From Quillaja saponaria (lineage: Eukaryota; Streptophyta; Magnoliopsida; Fabales; Quillajaceae): a stretch of 64,000 nucleotides of DNA. Both the position numbers and the translations under genes were made by a program. Below the pieces are notes generated by a model, which was given only the letters and a program-made list of their open reading frames with translations, did no database searches and had not been told where the DNA came from. The stretch spans positions 18,308,001 to 18,372,000 of the forward strand of contig CM055613.1 in the NCBI GenBank assembly GCA_029379385.1, in the 5' to 3' direction. Below are positions 1-12,333 of the stretch, piece by piece. The first letter of the stretch is position 1. Each line of letters begins with the position of its first letter.

Positions 1-712
1 TTAAAGATTTCCCACTTGAATCATTAACTTTCCTAGTGTTAACAGCTAAATCAGGAAAAAAAAACCTCAAACTCAATCATTTCATCTAACTTTTGACCTT
101 CCCTATTGCAGAAATTCCTTTTTGGGTTAATTCGACACTTCTACCTGATTTATTCTTTAGATTCAAAGTTTTTTGTTAAGTTTCCATGTTGTTCTTTCTC
201 AAAATTAAGGGAACAAGATGAGAAAAACAAAGAGGAAAAAGAAGATGGGCTTTAATCTTGGTCTATTTTCTTATAGAAAAATCAAGAAGGACAATTTCTC
301 TTTCTAAAAGACGACGGGGGTAAGAAGTTAGGCTAAGATAGCAACATAAGATTTTGAAAGAAGAAACCCTCTATAATCCCTATGAGAAAGCCTTCGTCCT
401 AGCCGACATAGACTAATGACAACTCCATTAACAACCTCTTGTAAGTGGGTCAGATCCAAATCGAATCAGTGTGGCTTGCTTGCTTGTGAAAAGGCTCTAT
501 CCCTTGTCTCTGTTTAAGAGTTCTTTGTTGGAGTGAAAGATAAGGAAAGAAATGATACATATGATTCTTTATTGGAGTGAGGATGAATTGTCATGGATCT
601 ATAATTAGGAGAGTTTGAATTTGTTTTCTTAATGTTGCTGTTATATTTTAAACTTTTTTAAAATTAATGCTAGTATAATTTTTTTAATATTTATTTAATT
701 TTATGTCATAAG
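1..712. other. Unassigned AT-rich sequence
   Basis: No recognisable gene, RNA gene or complete element is visible. No open frame of useful length exists on either strand. It lies just beyond the 3' end of a minus-strand LTR (next entry), where a full element would carry its primer-binding site, but no TGGTATCAGAGC-like site is seen. It may be decayed element interior or the original insertion target. Confidence 0.4.
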
Positions 713-3700
713 TGTCACACCCCCTCTCGGAGGCATGACTAGCTGGAGGATTGGATAACCAACTCTCCGTAACCCTGACTTTGTCATTACTACACTAACA
801 TGACTCTCGAAACAATTATATTTAAACCAAGATAATCTTACTTAATTAAATTTTAAAAATAGACTTGTAACTGAATATATAATATATACTGAAAATTTTG
901 GCAGAGATTCCACGCAATGTAGAACATACCCAAAATATAAACAATACATATTCTTATTTTTGCGTAACAATGACAATAACAACAAATACAATATAACTAA
1001 GGAGCTCTGCTCCCTTTCTAATCATGATAACAATCAACTAGATTATTATATAACATAAGACCAAACACTCTACAGCTCTAGTGTGGCTGCAAACTTTCAC
1101 CCTTTGATTTCAAGATTGAGATTTTGAAGAATTACCTTCCTGCCAAACACTTGGCAAAGTCCATTATCGGTAATAGATGTTCTTAGGATTCTGTTACTGA
1201 AAGAATCAACAAAGAAAAGAATGAGTCATATGGACTCTGTGAGTGAAAAATCGTACCCAAAGAGTACTAGCATCACTCAAAGCACATATATAATAATTTA
1301 ATCTCAAGTAGCAGTATTCATGTTTTAATTCAATAGTACAAGCAAGCACGTATAATTCTCATAAAGTCACGAATCACATGTTTTACAACATATATAACTC
1401 AATTCAATTATCTGAAATTCATAATTCTAAACAACGCAATCAAAGCATACAAAGCAAGCAAATGGCCAACGAAGTAACTCAACCCCGCACACCACCTCCC
1501 CCAAGCAGTTTTGCACTGGTACACAAAAAGAATCAGAAACAAAATCACTAAATAAAAAGAATCACTAAATCCCTTCTTTAAATCCACCTACAAAGATTGA
1601 GCACTCAAATCTTTTAAAACACTTATCGGAGTTAGAAAAAAATTTCAGATGAAAATATTCAATCAAAACATCTTAGGTGCACCTGGATTTTAGTTTCAAA
1701 AATAAAATCATTTCAGAAATCGTTTCACGTTGTTGGTCCTAATCAACCACAAACAATTTCAAACATAATTCAAATAATTCACTGAAACACTATACTTACT
1801 TATTTTTCCATTCAACACATTAATTCAATTACACATCCAATTGCACATAATAATCTAACTACCAAAGAATAACAATTAAACACTCATCTTTAACCAATTT
1901 CATTTGTCACTTACACTTGCGTTCACTCGGGTAGTTGATTTAACAACACTTTCAGAAACTGCAATTACATTTTCCAAGTCTTATTTAGTCTATCAATTTT
2001 ACAAGTTATAACATCCTATGAAAATCTAAAATTATTAAGTTTCAAACATTTATTGATCACAACCATTTGGAGATATGTTTGATTCCGATTTACAAACTTG
2101 ACCCTATTCAACAAAACCAAATTTAAACATAATCTTTAGAAAGGTATTTATCTTTCTTATTTAGAAACTTTTCCTAAAATTAGTCTTGAACTCACTCAAA
2201 TCCTCACATGAACACAAATAAGGCATTTGCATAATTTCTGGTTGCCAACCTCTGATTTTAATGCTTATATAATTATCATACTCCTTCAAGACAATATATG
2301 TAGGTTTCTTGTCAATAGTTAATAAGAGAAATAGTTTAAGTTAATTTTTTCAAGATTAAACCACAAGATTACTTACCTGCATATAAATATAAACTTTGTT
2401 ACAATGTTAGTAAAAATCAAGAATGCTAATTGTATTAATTTCCAGGTTGCATCATTTCAAAGACACAAGCATAGCACCTGCCATCTTCTCGGATAAAGAT
2501 GGCATGCATATTCCCGTTAGAAAAACATATAACCATCAATCTCTAACCTTTATTCACCTTTCTACTTGTGTGATTACAAATGTGTATGTATGTGTATGCA
2601 TCACATGTTTATCGGTATATTTTTCATTCCTATATAATATATGTATATGCTCGTGTAATGCTTGTACCTGCAACATGCTTCAGCTTTAGTGTACAAATAT
2701 GTAGACTGAGGCAAGAATACTTCCACCACCCTCAAGTATCAACATCATACAAATATCAAATACACCACTAATTGCTATTTAAGGAGTCATTATCCATAAA
2801 TAATAATTAATTGGTTATAAAAATAATATTTTCTTTTAGGTCAAAATACTATAATTTTTCTAATTCTTTTATTTGCATTTGGATAAGGCAATAATAATGG
2901 GTTGTTCGAGAAGTTTTATTCTCTTTGTAAGCCAATAACCAAATACAAGAAGTCATTTGAATCCAAATAAAAGTGCCCTTGGAAGTTATTAGTCATTAAT
3001 TGAATAATCCAAGTTTAAATAAGTATCAGTGTCCAAGAGTACTTTGGTACATCCCTTTTTTTATGGAACAAGCCTAGTTATGATCAGTTTGATTTCAGTT
3101 TAATTTAAGTTATTAGGGCTTTTCACATGGTCTTCAGTTTACTAAGGCCTATCTTTCCTTAAATCTATTGGTTTCAAGAATCCTATTCCATTTAGAAATA
3201 GTGAGTCTTTCTTTACCTCTACACATCTATAGATTTTCATTCTTCAAAGTTATGAGTTATTCAAAAGCTTGTAAGCCAAGTTCATCTTTTAATCGCTTTT
3301 GTTCATATCGGCTTAACTACACAATTAATTGTCATCATATAATAAAAAAGTATTTCATGCTAACAATTTAAGTAATTTAAGTTAGGAATTACCCCTCCCT
3401 ATGCAAGGCAGGAGTATTGTTTTTGCACTTGTTACTCAAGCAACTCCCTAGCTGCCTTAGCCGAGATGAAGTCTGCACCCACCAAGACAAGGACAAATGC
3501 AGCAAGGGACAACCAGGACATTTCACGGCTGCAACAAGGTTAGAAGTAGGGCACAACCAACTGCCTTCTTATAGCTGATCATAGCCACTTTGGCCTCAAG
3601 AACCCACATCACCCATAGGAGAAGTAGAGCTGCCAGGTGGAAGACCAAATCTTCAACTACGGCTATTACAAGGAGACAAAGGAAGCTGTTTTTTTCCTCA

Positions 3701-4065
3701 AAATAGAACAGGATGCTGGCTGCCAAAAGTTAGTTTCTTAACCTCTTTAATCAACTAAGCAAGATAAAGATAAGGAAGGAAGGGGATTTAAAAAAAAAAA
3801 AAAAAAAAACTTCTCGGCTAGAACAAGATGGAAGCAAAATTTTCTAGAGCAATAATGGTGATGAAAAGATTTCAATACAGGAAAAAAAAATTAGGGGCAG
3901 CGATAGCAAAGTCGGTGGAGCAGCACATGAGGAACAAAGTCGGCCAATAAGGAAAAATAAAGCAAAGAAAAGACAAAGAATAAAATATTCAATGTCAAAA
4001 ATGTAATTGTACGGTGTATACTTAATCTTGTCTCATATAAATAAATATATATATATATATATATT
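713..4065 (-). repeat. GypA LTR copy A (Ty3/Gypsy-type long LTR, 5'-truncated)
   Basis: Read on the minus strand, this LTR ends at 713 with the GGTGTGACA end typical of plant Ty3/Gypsy LTRs. It shares long stretches with other copies in the window: the gag/tga-rich block near the end, the LTR-terminal text around 720-800, the GGAGC hairpin at 1001-1013 and a GAGTC/GACTC palindrome at 1223-1236. The part at 3400-4000 is purine-rich on the plus strand, matching the pyrimidine-rich block of plus-strand copies. The expected start (TGTCATAA...) is not found, so the 5' end is missing or diverged. No adjacent primer-binding site or polypurine tract identifies it as a 5' or 3' LTR, so it may be solo. 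Confidence 0.65.
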
Positions 4066-4219
4066 CTAATTTACTCTTTTTATTCACACACAATATAATT
4101 ACACTTTTAAATTTTTAGTTCTAAATCAATAATTTTTATTCACACAATATAATTACACTTTTAAATTTTTAGTTCTAAATCAATAATGATATAGTAAAAA
4201 TTAATTTTCTAGTTCCATG

Positions 4220-4246
<27 letters not shown>
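4038..4246. repeat. AT microsatellites flanking a ~55-bp tandem duplication
   Basis: Two (AT)n runs (about 4043-4063 and 4219-4246) bracket a tandem duplication. The unit starting TTTTTATTCACACA is at 4077-4132 and repeats at 4133-4186. The second copy is two bases shorter in the CA run and otherwise nearly identical, so the duplication looks recent. Confidence 0.85.
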
Positions 4247-4249
<3 letters not shown>

Positions 4250-4250
<1 letters not shown>

Positions 4251-4815
4251 ATAAAAATTTATTCGACTATTGGCAACAAATTACGTAAAAATATTTCAAA
4301 ACAAATACTAAACTATCATGTTATAACAATAACACACTTGATAATTTTTTATTTGTCTATTATGACACGTGAACAAGCCACATAGTAGGTGTTAGTAACA
4401 TTACTTTTCATTAAGTTAAATTTGACAGTAGAGATTACATTACATGATTTTAGAAGTTTGAGATAACATTTTACGGTTTTGAAGTATAGGAACTAAATTG
4501 ACCATTGTATCTAATTGTATGGATAAAAATATACTTAAGTCAAAATAATTTTATTGCTAAATAATTAAAATATTTTATTAGCTGACTAAAATTATTTCAG
4601 TAGTATTGTGGGTCCACGCACTAACAAGATTCAAACCCATTATTTAGTGACATGCAAATTTACGGGCGATCACACTTTGACACTTAAAAATTGATATTCA
4701 AAACAAACAAGGAAGTGAAATAAAAGCAAGCCCTAGTGAGCAATTATTATGCTTAAAACATATATGGAAATATGAAACTACTTAAGGAGACTGCCCCAAT
4801 GTTGAAAAACATCAT
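4250..4815. other. 3' flank of the dioxygenase gene
   Basis: AT-rich non-coding sequence downstream of the minus-strand dioxygenase stop codon. It probably contains the 3' UTR and polyadenylation region. No single AATAAA site can be chosen with confidence. Around 4360-4520 the text resembles terminal regions of plant DNA transposons, but no matching inverted end is visible. Confidence 0.4.
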
Positions 4816-6340
4816 TCAAATCTTTGCTGCTTCAATTGGTGTTTTCGCTTGCTGGATGCGCTGGAAGTGGTTACCAACATAATCCTTAATCGTTTTGTAT
4901 AATCTTGGGTTCGATTCAGTCACCAGCTTGTCGATAGGTCCAATTTCTTTCTCTGGATCTGGAAAGCAGAAAATAGCCAATGAACACCTCTCCCTTTCTG
5001 AGTTTGTCACCACTCTATGTAATGGGCTCTTGAAGATTCCATTACTCATTATCTGTGTATCATATAATTAAAAAAGCCATTAATGTATATCTAAAAATTA
5101 AAGCATGCATGCAGTTCAGATTTTAATGAGCAAGTGCATGTTTTGTCAATTACCTCTACTTGATTACCAACGTTAAGTAGAATAGCATGAGGAACAATTG
5201 AAACTTTAAACCACTGATTGTCTTTGAGGACTTGCAGACTTTCCACCTCATTATCCTGCACAATATAAGTAATTGTAGATGCATCTTGATGTGGTTTAAC
5301 ACCGAGAACGGCATCGGGCCTTGGACATGGAGGATAGTAGTTAAATCTGGCAGACATTGTAGCTTTTTCTCCATTTTGCTTCAGGAAGCTGTCTTCCTCC
5401 AATATCAGTGACTTTGCCATTGCCTTGAAGATGACTTCAGTTAACAGCCCTAACTTCTCAGTGTATTCTTCTATTACTTCCCTGCCATTGTATAACAACA
5501 TAACAACAAGATTGATTATATTATCCGACCCGAGTTTTAATTTCTAGATGAATTGATAGTTTAACATTAAACAATTTGTTCATAAAAATAGAAAGAAAAA
5601 CCAAAAATCATTACATTACCTGAAAGCCTTGGGATTTTTTGGCCAGAATTTGAGATTTCTACCATGTTCTGGATAAACAATAAGGAATAATCGATCTGCC
5701 CAGTTACGACTGGCATGTTTTGAAAGAATTATATGATCATGTCCATAGCCTTGAATTCCATTAACTTCCTTAGAGTAAATTTTCTTTTCTGCCTCAGGAA
5801 GTTGAAAGAATTGCTTTTGGACTTCACGTACTTTGTCCAAAAATGAGCTTTCCATACCATGATTTATTACCTGGTTTAGTTTTTATTTTTTTTAAACAAT
5901 AAAGTACATTAGAGATAAATAATATGGACCAAGTTAAAGATGTGTTGGAGAGATAGGTTACTTGCATGCAAAACGAATATTAGGATATTGTCTGACCATG
6001 AGTATGCATGAATTCATGAATATTATGATATTATCTGATCATGAGTATGTATGTATTCATCAATATTATGTGGCCTGGGAAATATTCAGACCTGAATATA
6101 ACCACATGAACTAAGGGCTGACTGCATCTTTTGCATCTCTTCTACTGAGGCAGATGGACTTGTGAGGAGTCCAATGTTAACTACTGGAATCTCCAGTAGT
6201 GGAACTGGAGCATTCATGGATTCACCATCACTAACCTCATACATAAAATTTTCAAGCAGTGTTTTCGACTCAGCATTCTGGCTTAGTTCTTGAACACTTT
6301 TAGCCATTAGCTCAGTCTCTATTGTTTGAAATTCAGCCAT
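4816..6340 (-). CDS. 2-oxoglutarate/Fe(II)-dependent dioxygenase, SRG1 / codeine O-demethylase-like
   Basis: Four exons on the minus strand with GT/AG introns: 6340-6092, 5870-5620, 5481-5154 and 5052-4816. Splicing gives 354 codons in frame, the usual family length. The N-terminal DIOX_N domain occupies roughly residues 50-160 (VPVVN-type motif seen as IPVVNIG, then CGYIQVINHG). The Fe/2OG core follows: NYYPPCP at 214-220, iron ligands His231 and Asp233 (HQD) and His288 (HRVV), and the 2OG-binding Arg298-x-Ser300. Soluble cytosolic enzymes of this group hydroxylate or O-demethylate specialised metabolites; the substrate here cannot be told. One oddity is NVGNQ at 270-274, where the family usually has NxGDQ. 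There is no internal stop or frameshift. It is the only intact host gene seen, surrounded by transposons. The start codon opens the family's MA...AKSVQEL leader. Confidence 0.93.
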
Positions 6341-6430
6341 GTTAATTGAAGGTTGGGTAATTGCAATGGTGTAGAAACTTAATGCAATGTGATGATGAAT
6401 TTGGGTTAATGGTGTGGTAGTCTTATATAG
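6341..6430 (-). promoter_or_regulatory. Core promoter and 5' UTR of the dioxygenase gene
   Basis: On the minus strand, CTATATAAGA lies at about 6421-6430, roughly 85 bases before the start codon. This suits a TATA box with a 5' UTR of about 50 bases. The sequence from here to the ATG is CA-rich, as is usual for plant leaders. Confidence 0.6.
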
Positions 6431-8215
6431 AATTAAAATTTTAATTATTTTTTTAAATTTTTTAATTAATTTTAATAATTAAGAAGTAGATTTCTTTTTT
6501 TGTGGTAGTACTACCATGCTCGGGGAAAACGATCTTGAAGAGTTCCCAGATTTTGGACATTCTGGACCCACTACCAAAATCATTAATTTCTAGAAAAATT
6601 ATTAATTTTTTAAAGCGATGCACCGTCAAGTTTGGGGCATGACGTGTGAAGTAAAGTGATACAATTTTTTATGCGTATGGACATCTCATAAACACGTGTA
6701 AAGTAAAGTAATACAATTTTTTAAAACCGCCTAAGTACACCTTAACCTCCGGTTTCACTTGTTCTTTTGGATAATTATTGATAGAACCTACACTCAAAAT
6801 AAAACAATCCTCTCTCATTTTTTATTTTTTTTACCTTTCAATACTGGTCACTTGTGATCTTCTTTTTCACATTGAATTTTCCTCCCCTTCATGCTACAGT
6901 TGCTCTTTATTCTTTTTCCATCACATCCAAGTCAACGGAGTCTGAAAAAGTTTTAGAAGAACCCAATTTGATAATCTCAATTTTTTTATCCTCATTGATC
7001 AGTTAAAATATGTAGTTAGATAATAAATCTATTATTCTTTTTTTTTCTAATCTATTAAGGAAAAAGTACATATGTATATATGTATTATAAATTATTAATT
7101 GTTTTCTTTTCTAATTTTATAATTTTGAAGTAGATAATCTTTTTTAGTTAATATTTTTATTTTATTTAGCATGCTAGAGGAAATCGAGCATTTTAGATTT
7201 CAAAATTTTTGATCTACTGTATATCACATCAATCAATTAGTATTATATCTAATGAATACTTGATAATATATAATAAATTTGAATTTTATAATTTTACAAT
7301 TTTAAAATTAAAAATTATTTAATGTACAGCACTGAAATCATGGTCAATTACTACAATTAGTAATACAAAATTTTTATATTTATTATATTAGTATCCTATG
7401 AACACTTATTTAAAAAATCCTTAAAAAATAAACCTTTTATATTCTAAATTATTTTCTAGAATAGTCATTAATTTTTTTAAAGTAATGTATAGCCAAGTTT
7501 GGGACATGGTAAATCAAATAATGTGGATTTAAATATGTAGAATTACAATTTCAATTATTAATTGTTTTTTTTTTTTTTTCAAATCTAATAATTGAGAAGT
7601 ATATAATCTTTTTGAATTAATTTTTTTAATTTATTTCTTAAACTTCGAATTTATCTTGCTCGAGGAAAACGAGTTGTAAGATTTCAATATTCCATTCTCT
7701 CTAGACCAACAATAATTTAGTCAATTATTGGTTTGGGAGTAACATGAGGATTTAAAAGATAAAACTATTATATTCTAAATTATTTTCTAGAACAGTTATT
7801 AAGTATTTAAAGCAATGGACCATCAAGTTTGGGGCATGCGTATGGACACCTTCATAAACAATGTGTAAAATAAAAGTAATAGAATTTTTTTAAAAACCTC
7901 CTAAGTATCTTAGCATCCGGTTTAACTTTTTCTTTTGGATAATTATTGGTAAACCTTCCACCTAAAATAAAACAATCCTCTCTCATTTGTTTTTTATTTT
8001 TATTTTTCTGGTTTCAGAACTGGTCACTTTTGATCTTTCTTTTCACATTAAATTTCCTCCTCTTCATGCTATAATTCTTCTCTTTTCCATCACATCCAAA
8101 TCAACGGAAAAAAAAATTTAGAAGAATACAATTTGCTCATCCCAAATTTTTATTTTATTTTTTTATTCTCATTGATCAGTGTGATCATGTAGTTAGATGA
8201 TAAATCCACTCTTAC
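6425..8215. repeat. Diverged tandem repeats of the dioxygenase upstream region
   Basis: Long blocks recur in the same order. A block with GTCAAGTTTGGGGCATG, GTATGGACA, CCGGTTT, TTTTGGATAATTATTG, AAAATAAAACAATCCTCTC and CCATCACATCCAA is at about 6590-7020 and again at about 7785-8215. The proximal part (aagaagtaga...ATGCTCGGGGAAAACGA) at 6480-6530 recurs near 7120-7190 and 7595-7680. A third copy of TTCTAGAATAGTCATTAA...CCAAGTTTGGGACATG is at 7450-7512. Copy 1 contains AACACGTGTAA, a G-box/ABRE-like core, near 6690. The blocks sit directly upstream of the gene, so they may be promoter duplications or remains of lost tandem gene copies. Confidence 0.8.
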
Positions 8216-8440
8216 ACATCATGTGTCTAATATATCAAGGATTTTTTATTTTTTTTAAATGCAATGGTTGCATTTTGCATGAGACTACTAATTTATTTGA
8301 AGTTATTTATGTATATTTTTTTAATTATATAATTAACTAATCACAAGATCATTAATGATATGTGAACCATCACTATGCTCAAGATTAATAGTTTTAATTT
8401 ACAAAATAAATTTGAATTAAACATTTAATTAATCACTAGA
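8216..8440. other. AT-rich spacer
   Basis: Nothing recognisable between the promoter-like repeats and the GypA LTR fragment; homopolymer and AT-rich text only. Confidence 0.4.
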
Positions 8441-8861
8441 TGGGCAAGGTATTTTCCAGGATCTCATACTTGAGCCAAGGGATAAAAATTTCCAGTCACA
8501 ATTAGGGTGTTAGATTATTATGAGTTGTTTGTATAAAAGTCAATTTGTTACTTATGATTTTATTGGAGCGAAGCTCCTTATTTATATTATCTTTGTTGTT
8601 ACCTGATTAAATGTAACCAGAAATTATTTGCTTGTATTTTGGGCATGTTCTATATTGCAGGGAAGCTCAGCCAAAATTTTTAGTAAACTATAATATGTTT
8701 CAATAAACAAACTTTTATAGTTAACTTATGTTTTATAAAATTTTACTTTTATGCATTGGGTTAGTCAAGAGTTTTATTTGTCTCTTTGTGTTAGAGTTAG
8801 AGTTACGGAAGGTTGGTTACCCAATCCTCTTATTAGTCATTCCTTCGTGTGGGGTGTGACA
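8440..8861 (+). repeat. GypA LTR copy B, 3' end only
   Basis: Plus-strand 3' segment of the GypA LTR: hairpin GGAGCGAAGCTCC at 8565-8577, the TTGGGCATGTTCTATATTGCAGGGA block, the GGTTGGTTACCCAATCCTC block, and the end GGGGTGTGACA at 8851-8861. The remaining ~2.5 kb of LTR is absent. The last base abuts a Copia reverse transcriptase/RNase H relic exactly. Confidence 0.75.
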
Positions 8862-8862
8862 G

Positions 8863-11800
8863 ATGTTATCACAATACAACAGAAGAGGGTTTTTCCTAGT
8901 TAATCTAAGATCTTCCATTAACTTCTTAAGGCATAACAACTCACAAGTCCTGTGAGACATCACACTATGTTGAGTTTCAGCACTAGATATAGCAACCACA
9001 ATCTGCTTCTTGCTTCTCTATGACACTAGATTTCCACCAATAAAGGTACAGTATCCTAAAGTAGATCTCCTATTATCAAGTGATCCAGCCCAATCTATAT
9101 TTATATTGGCTTTTAACTTTAAGCTACTATGGTTTTCGAAGAGGAGACCTTTTCCAGGTGCAAATTTCAAGTATTGTAGTATATGATGAACTGCATCCAA
9201 GTAAGTAGAATAAGGATCATTCATAAATTGGCTAACCACACTAATAGCATAGGTTAAGTCTAGATGACTGTGGGATAGATAAAGTAGCTTTCCAACCAAT
9301 TGTTGGTATCTCTCTCTATCAATATATTATCCATCACCACTTTGTAACTTGTGATTTGCTTCAATAGGTGTGTTTGTAGGTTTGCATCCAAGTATATCTA
9401 ACTCCTTGAGCAGATCAAGAATATACTTCCTTTGAGATAGGAAGATATCATTCTTTGAATGAGCAACTTCGATCCCAAGGAAATAAGAAGCCTCCCCAAA
9501 TCCTTGATCTCAAATTCCCTGGAAAGATAATTTTCAGCTTAGATACCTCTGCAGGATTATCTACTATCATGACTATATCATCAACATAGACAATAAGAAC
9601 AATAATCCTTCTATTGCAATGTTTAATAAAAGTGGTGTGAACAACATTGCTTTGTTGGTACCCGAAGGAAAGCATTGATTTTAGAAATCTATCAAACAGG
9701 CTTGAGGTGACTGTTTGAGGCCATACATGGACGTCCTCTTCCTGCATAGCTTCCCTTCAGTCCTTTGACAAGAGAAACCTAAAGGTATCTCCATATAAAC
9801 TTCTTCTACGAGATCTCCATGCAAGAAGGCATTCTTCGCATCTAGTTGCTGCAAATCCCAACCAAGATTCACTGCACAAGAGATAAGAACTCTGATAGAA
9901 TTTAATTTGGCAACTGAAGTAAATATTGTTTGATAATCCATCCTATAAGTTTAAGTGAATCCCTTCATAACAAGTCTCGCTTTATATTTGTCAATTTTCC
10001 AATCAGCTTTCCTCTTATTGTAAAGACCCATTTATAGCCAACTACCTCTTTTTCTTGAAGAAGATTAGTAAGCTTTCAAGTATCATTTTTAGACAAGGCT
10101 TTCATTTCCTCAATAATGGCATCCTTCTATTTAAGTTCAACAATTGTTTCTTTCCAATCCTGTGGAATAAATACAGAGGACAAAGAAGATAAGAAAACTC
10201 TATAGGATGGAGACAATTTGTTATATGAGACATTATTGGAAATCGGATGTTGAGTACATATTCTAACTCTTTTCCTAATTACAACATAAAGATTAATGTT
10301 ATCAATAACAAGAATACCACAAGGTAAATATGCAGAAAAAGGAAGAGAAGTAGGATCTAAAGACTTATAATTCAAAGGAATTTGTTCTAGTTGTGGAATT
10401 GGGACTAGGATTGTCTCTTGGCTAGGTAAAGCGCTTTTAATGGTTGGAACTTTATGTTTCCTGTGACTGTATGTAAGCAAACCATCATTTGCCAATATCA
10501 TAGGAGTTTCACTGCAAATATAAGTTTTACCATCATTCCCTTTTTCCAACATTAGGTGACCTTTCTTTATTTATAGTCTCTTCATCGTTTTTTCCCTATT
10601 ACTCTCTTGAAAATATGGTATACACTCCCCCTGACTTCCATAAGTCAACTTTTCCTTATGATAGTTCTTTCCCTGAAGAGATGATGGAGAGAAATAAGCA
10701 TCCGATTCCGGAAAGGTGACATCCATGCTAATATAAGTTTTTCAGGTAGTAGGCTAATAACACTTGTATCTTTGTTGAGTTGTAGAGCACCTAATAAAGA
10801 TGCATTTAAGATCTCTAGGGTCAAGCTTCCTTATATCCTTTCTATGCTTATGCACAAAACAGACACAACTAAAAACCTTTGGAGGAACAATGAATGAGCA
10901 ATTTCCTAGAAGAAGATCCAAACGAATCTTAAAATCGATAGCTTGTAATGGCATCCGATTTATAAGATCAACAACTGAGATAACTGCATCCCCTTAATAA
11001 GTTTTTGGAACATTCATAGTGAACGTCAATGACCTTACTACCTCTAACAGATGTTGATTTTTTCATTTTACAACACCATTCTGAGCAGGGGTATTAACAA
11101 AACTCGCTTGATGAATTATTCCACGATTACAAAGATAATTTTGGAAGGATCTCTCAGTATACTCAGTACCATTATCACTTTCAAAACTTTAACTTTAGCA
11201 TCATATTGAGTGCAAATAATTGTGAAACATCTGAAAGCACTGAAATACTTTATTCTTTGCATGCATCAGATACACCCAGGTAGTTTGACTAAAACAATCA
11301 ATGAATGTAACAACCTATAACTAGATTATGAGGCAACCCGACTAGGGCCTTAGACATTAGAGTGTATAAGCATAAATGGAGAAGTACTCTTAATGTTCAT
11401 TAAAGGATAAGAGGAGCATGTATGTTTCGCAAAATCACAAGCATCACAAGCCAAATTGCTTAGAGTACACTGCTTGAGTAAATTAGGAAACATAATTCCC
11501 CAAACCAAAAAAGATAGGTGTCCTAAGTGACGATGCCATTAAACTAACTCTTGTTGAGAAGATGCGGTAGAACTATTTTAAAGAGCCTAACCATAAGTAT
11601 CAACTTTAGACAATATCCTAGACCATATTCCAATAAATACAACCTATCGTGCTCTTTACCATAACCAATTATCTTCCCTATTACCAGTACCTGAAAGACA
11701 CAACTGGAAGAATAAAAAAACACTATACAATTTAAGTCTTTAGTAATAATACTAATAGATAAAAAAATCATGAAAAATTTTGGGATATGAAGAACACATG

Positions 11801-12333
11801 ACAAGGTCAAGGAAGGAGTACAATGAATGGAACTTTTTCCTGAAATGGATGATAGAGAACTATCAGTTACTAGAACCTTTTCTTGAAATGGATGATAGGG
11901 AACCATTGGTTACTAGAAACTTTTCTTTACCTGAGCAAGGAAAGTATAAAGAAAAATTACTAGAGGTATTGGCCATATGGTATGTAGCACCGGGGTCTAT
12001 AATCCATGAATTTGAATTAAAAAATGGATGTGCATTGAGAGTAGTAGCAAAACCAGAAGAATATCTTATATGAGAATTACAATCTAGTCTAGCCAACAAG
12101 TACTTGAGATGATATAATTCTTCATTACTAAGAGGAGTATAACTCTTATAACTGCTACCTTCTAAATCACTATCTTGGGCTAGACCCCCTTTAAACTCAC
12201 TATGATAAAAATTAATTCCCAAGTTTAACTCATGAAGTGAGGGATTATCATTCAAGGCCTCAATTCTACTCCTAATACTCTTACATATATTGGCTGTAAT
12301 TCGAGGAACACTATTAACCTCCGACATACCCAA
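8863..12333 (-). pseudogene. Copia pol pseudogene (protease-integrase-RT-partial RNase H)
   Basis: Fragments in several frames form a Copia polyprotein. The aspartic protease active site reads SWIIDPGATYHM (usual SWIIDSGATDHM, so Ser is changed to Pro) near 11985-12020. Integrase pieces follow (CDACDFAKHTCSSYP, SPFMLIHSNV, and a C-terminal KLDPRDLKCIFI near 10760-10830). Reverse transcriptase shows LDAKNAFLHGDL, YGLKQSPQA and the catalytic YVDD at 9577-9588. RNase H shows DWAGSLDNRRSTLGYC and SSAETQHSVMSHRTCELL, then LLYCDN, and is cut at the GypA junction. The frame is broken repeatedly (for example near 9447, 9750, 9945 and 10560), so no protein can be made. The Gag nucleocapsid and N-terminal domains are not found. 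Confidence 0.85.
11836..11923. repeat. 44-bp tandem duplication inside the Copia 1 protease region
   Basis: The unit TTTTC(C/T)TGAAATGGATGATAG... recurs immediately with a few substitutions. Read on the minus strand it duplicates the peptide VTNGSLSSISRK / VTDSSLSSISGK just downstream of the protease active site. Confidence 0.75.

Noticed and set aside
4260..4520. Possible DNA-transposon terminal region downstream of the dioxygenase gene
   Set aside because: No matching inverted end and no target duplication could be found.
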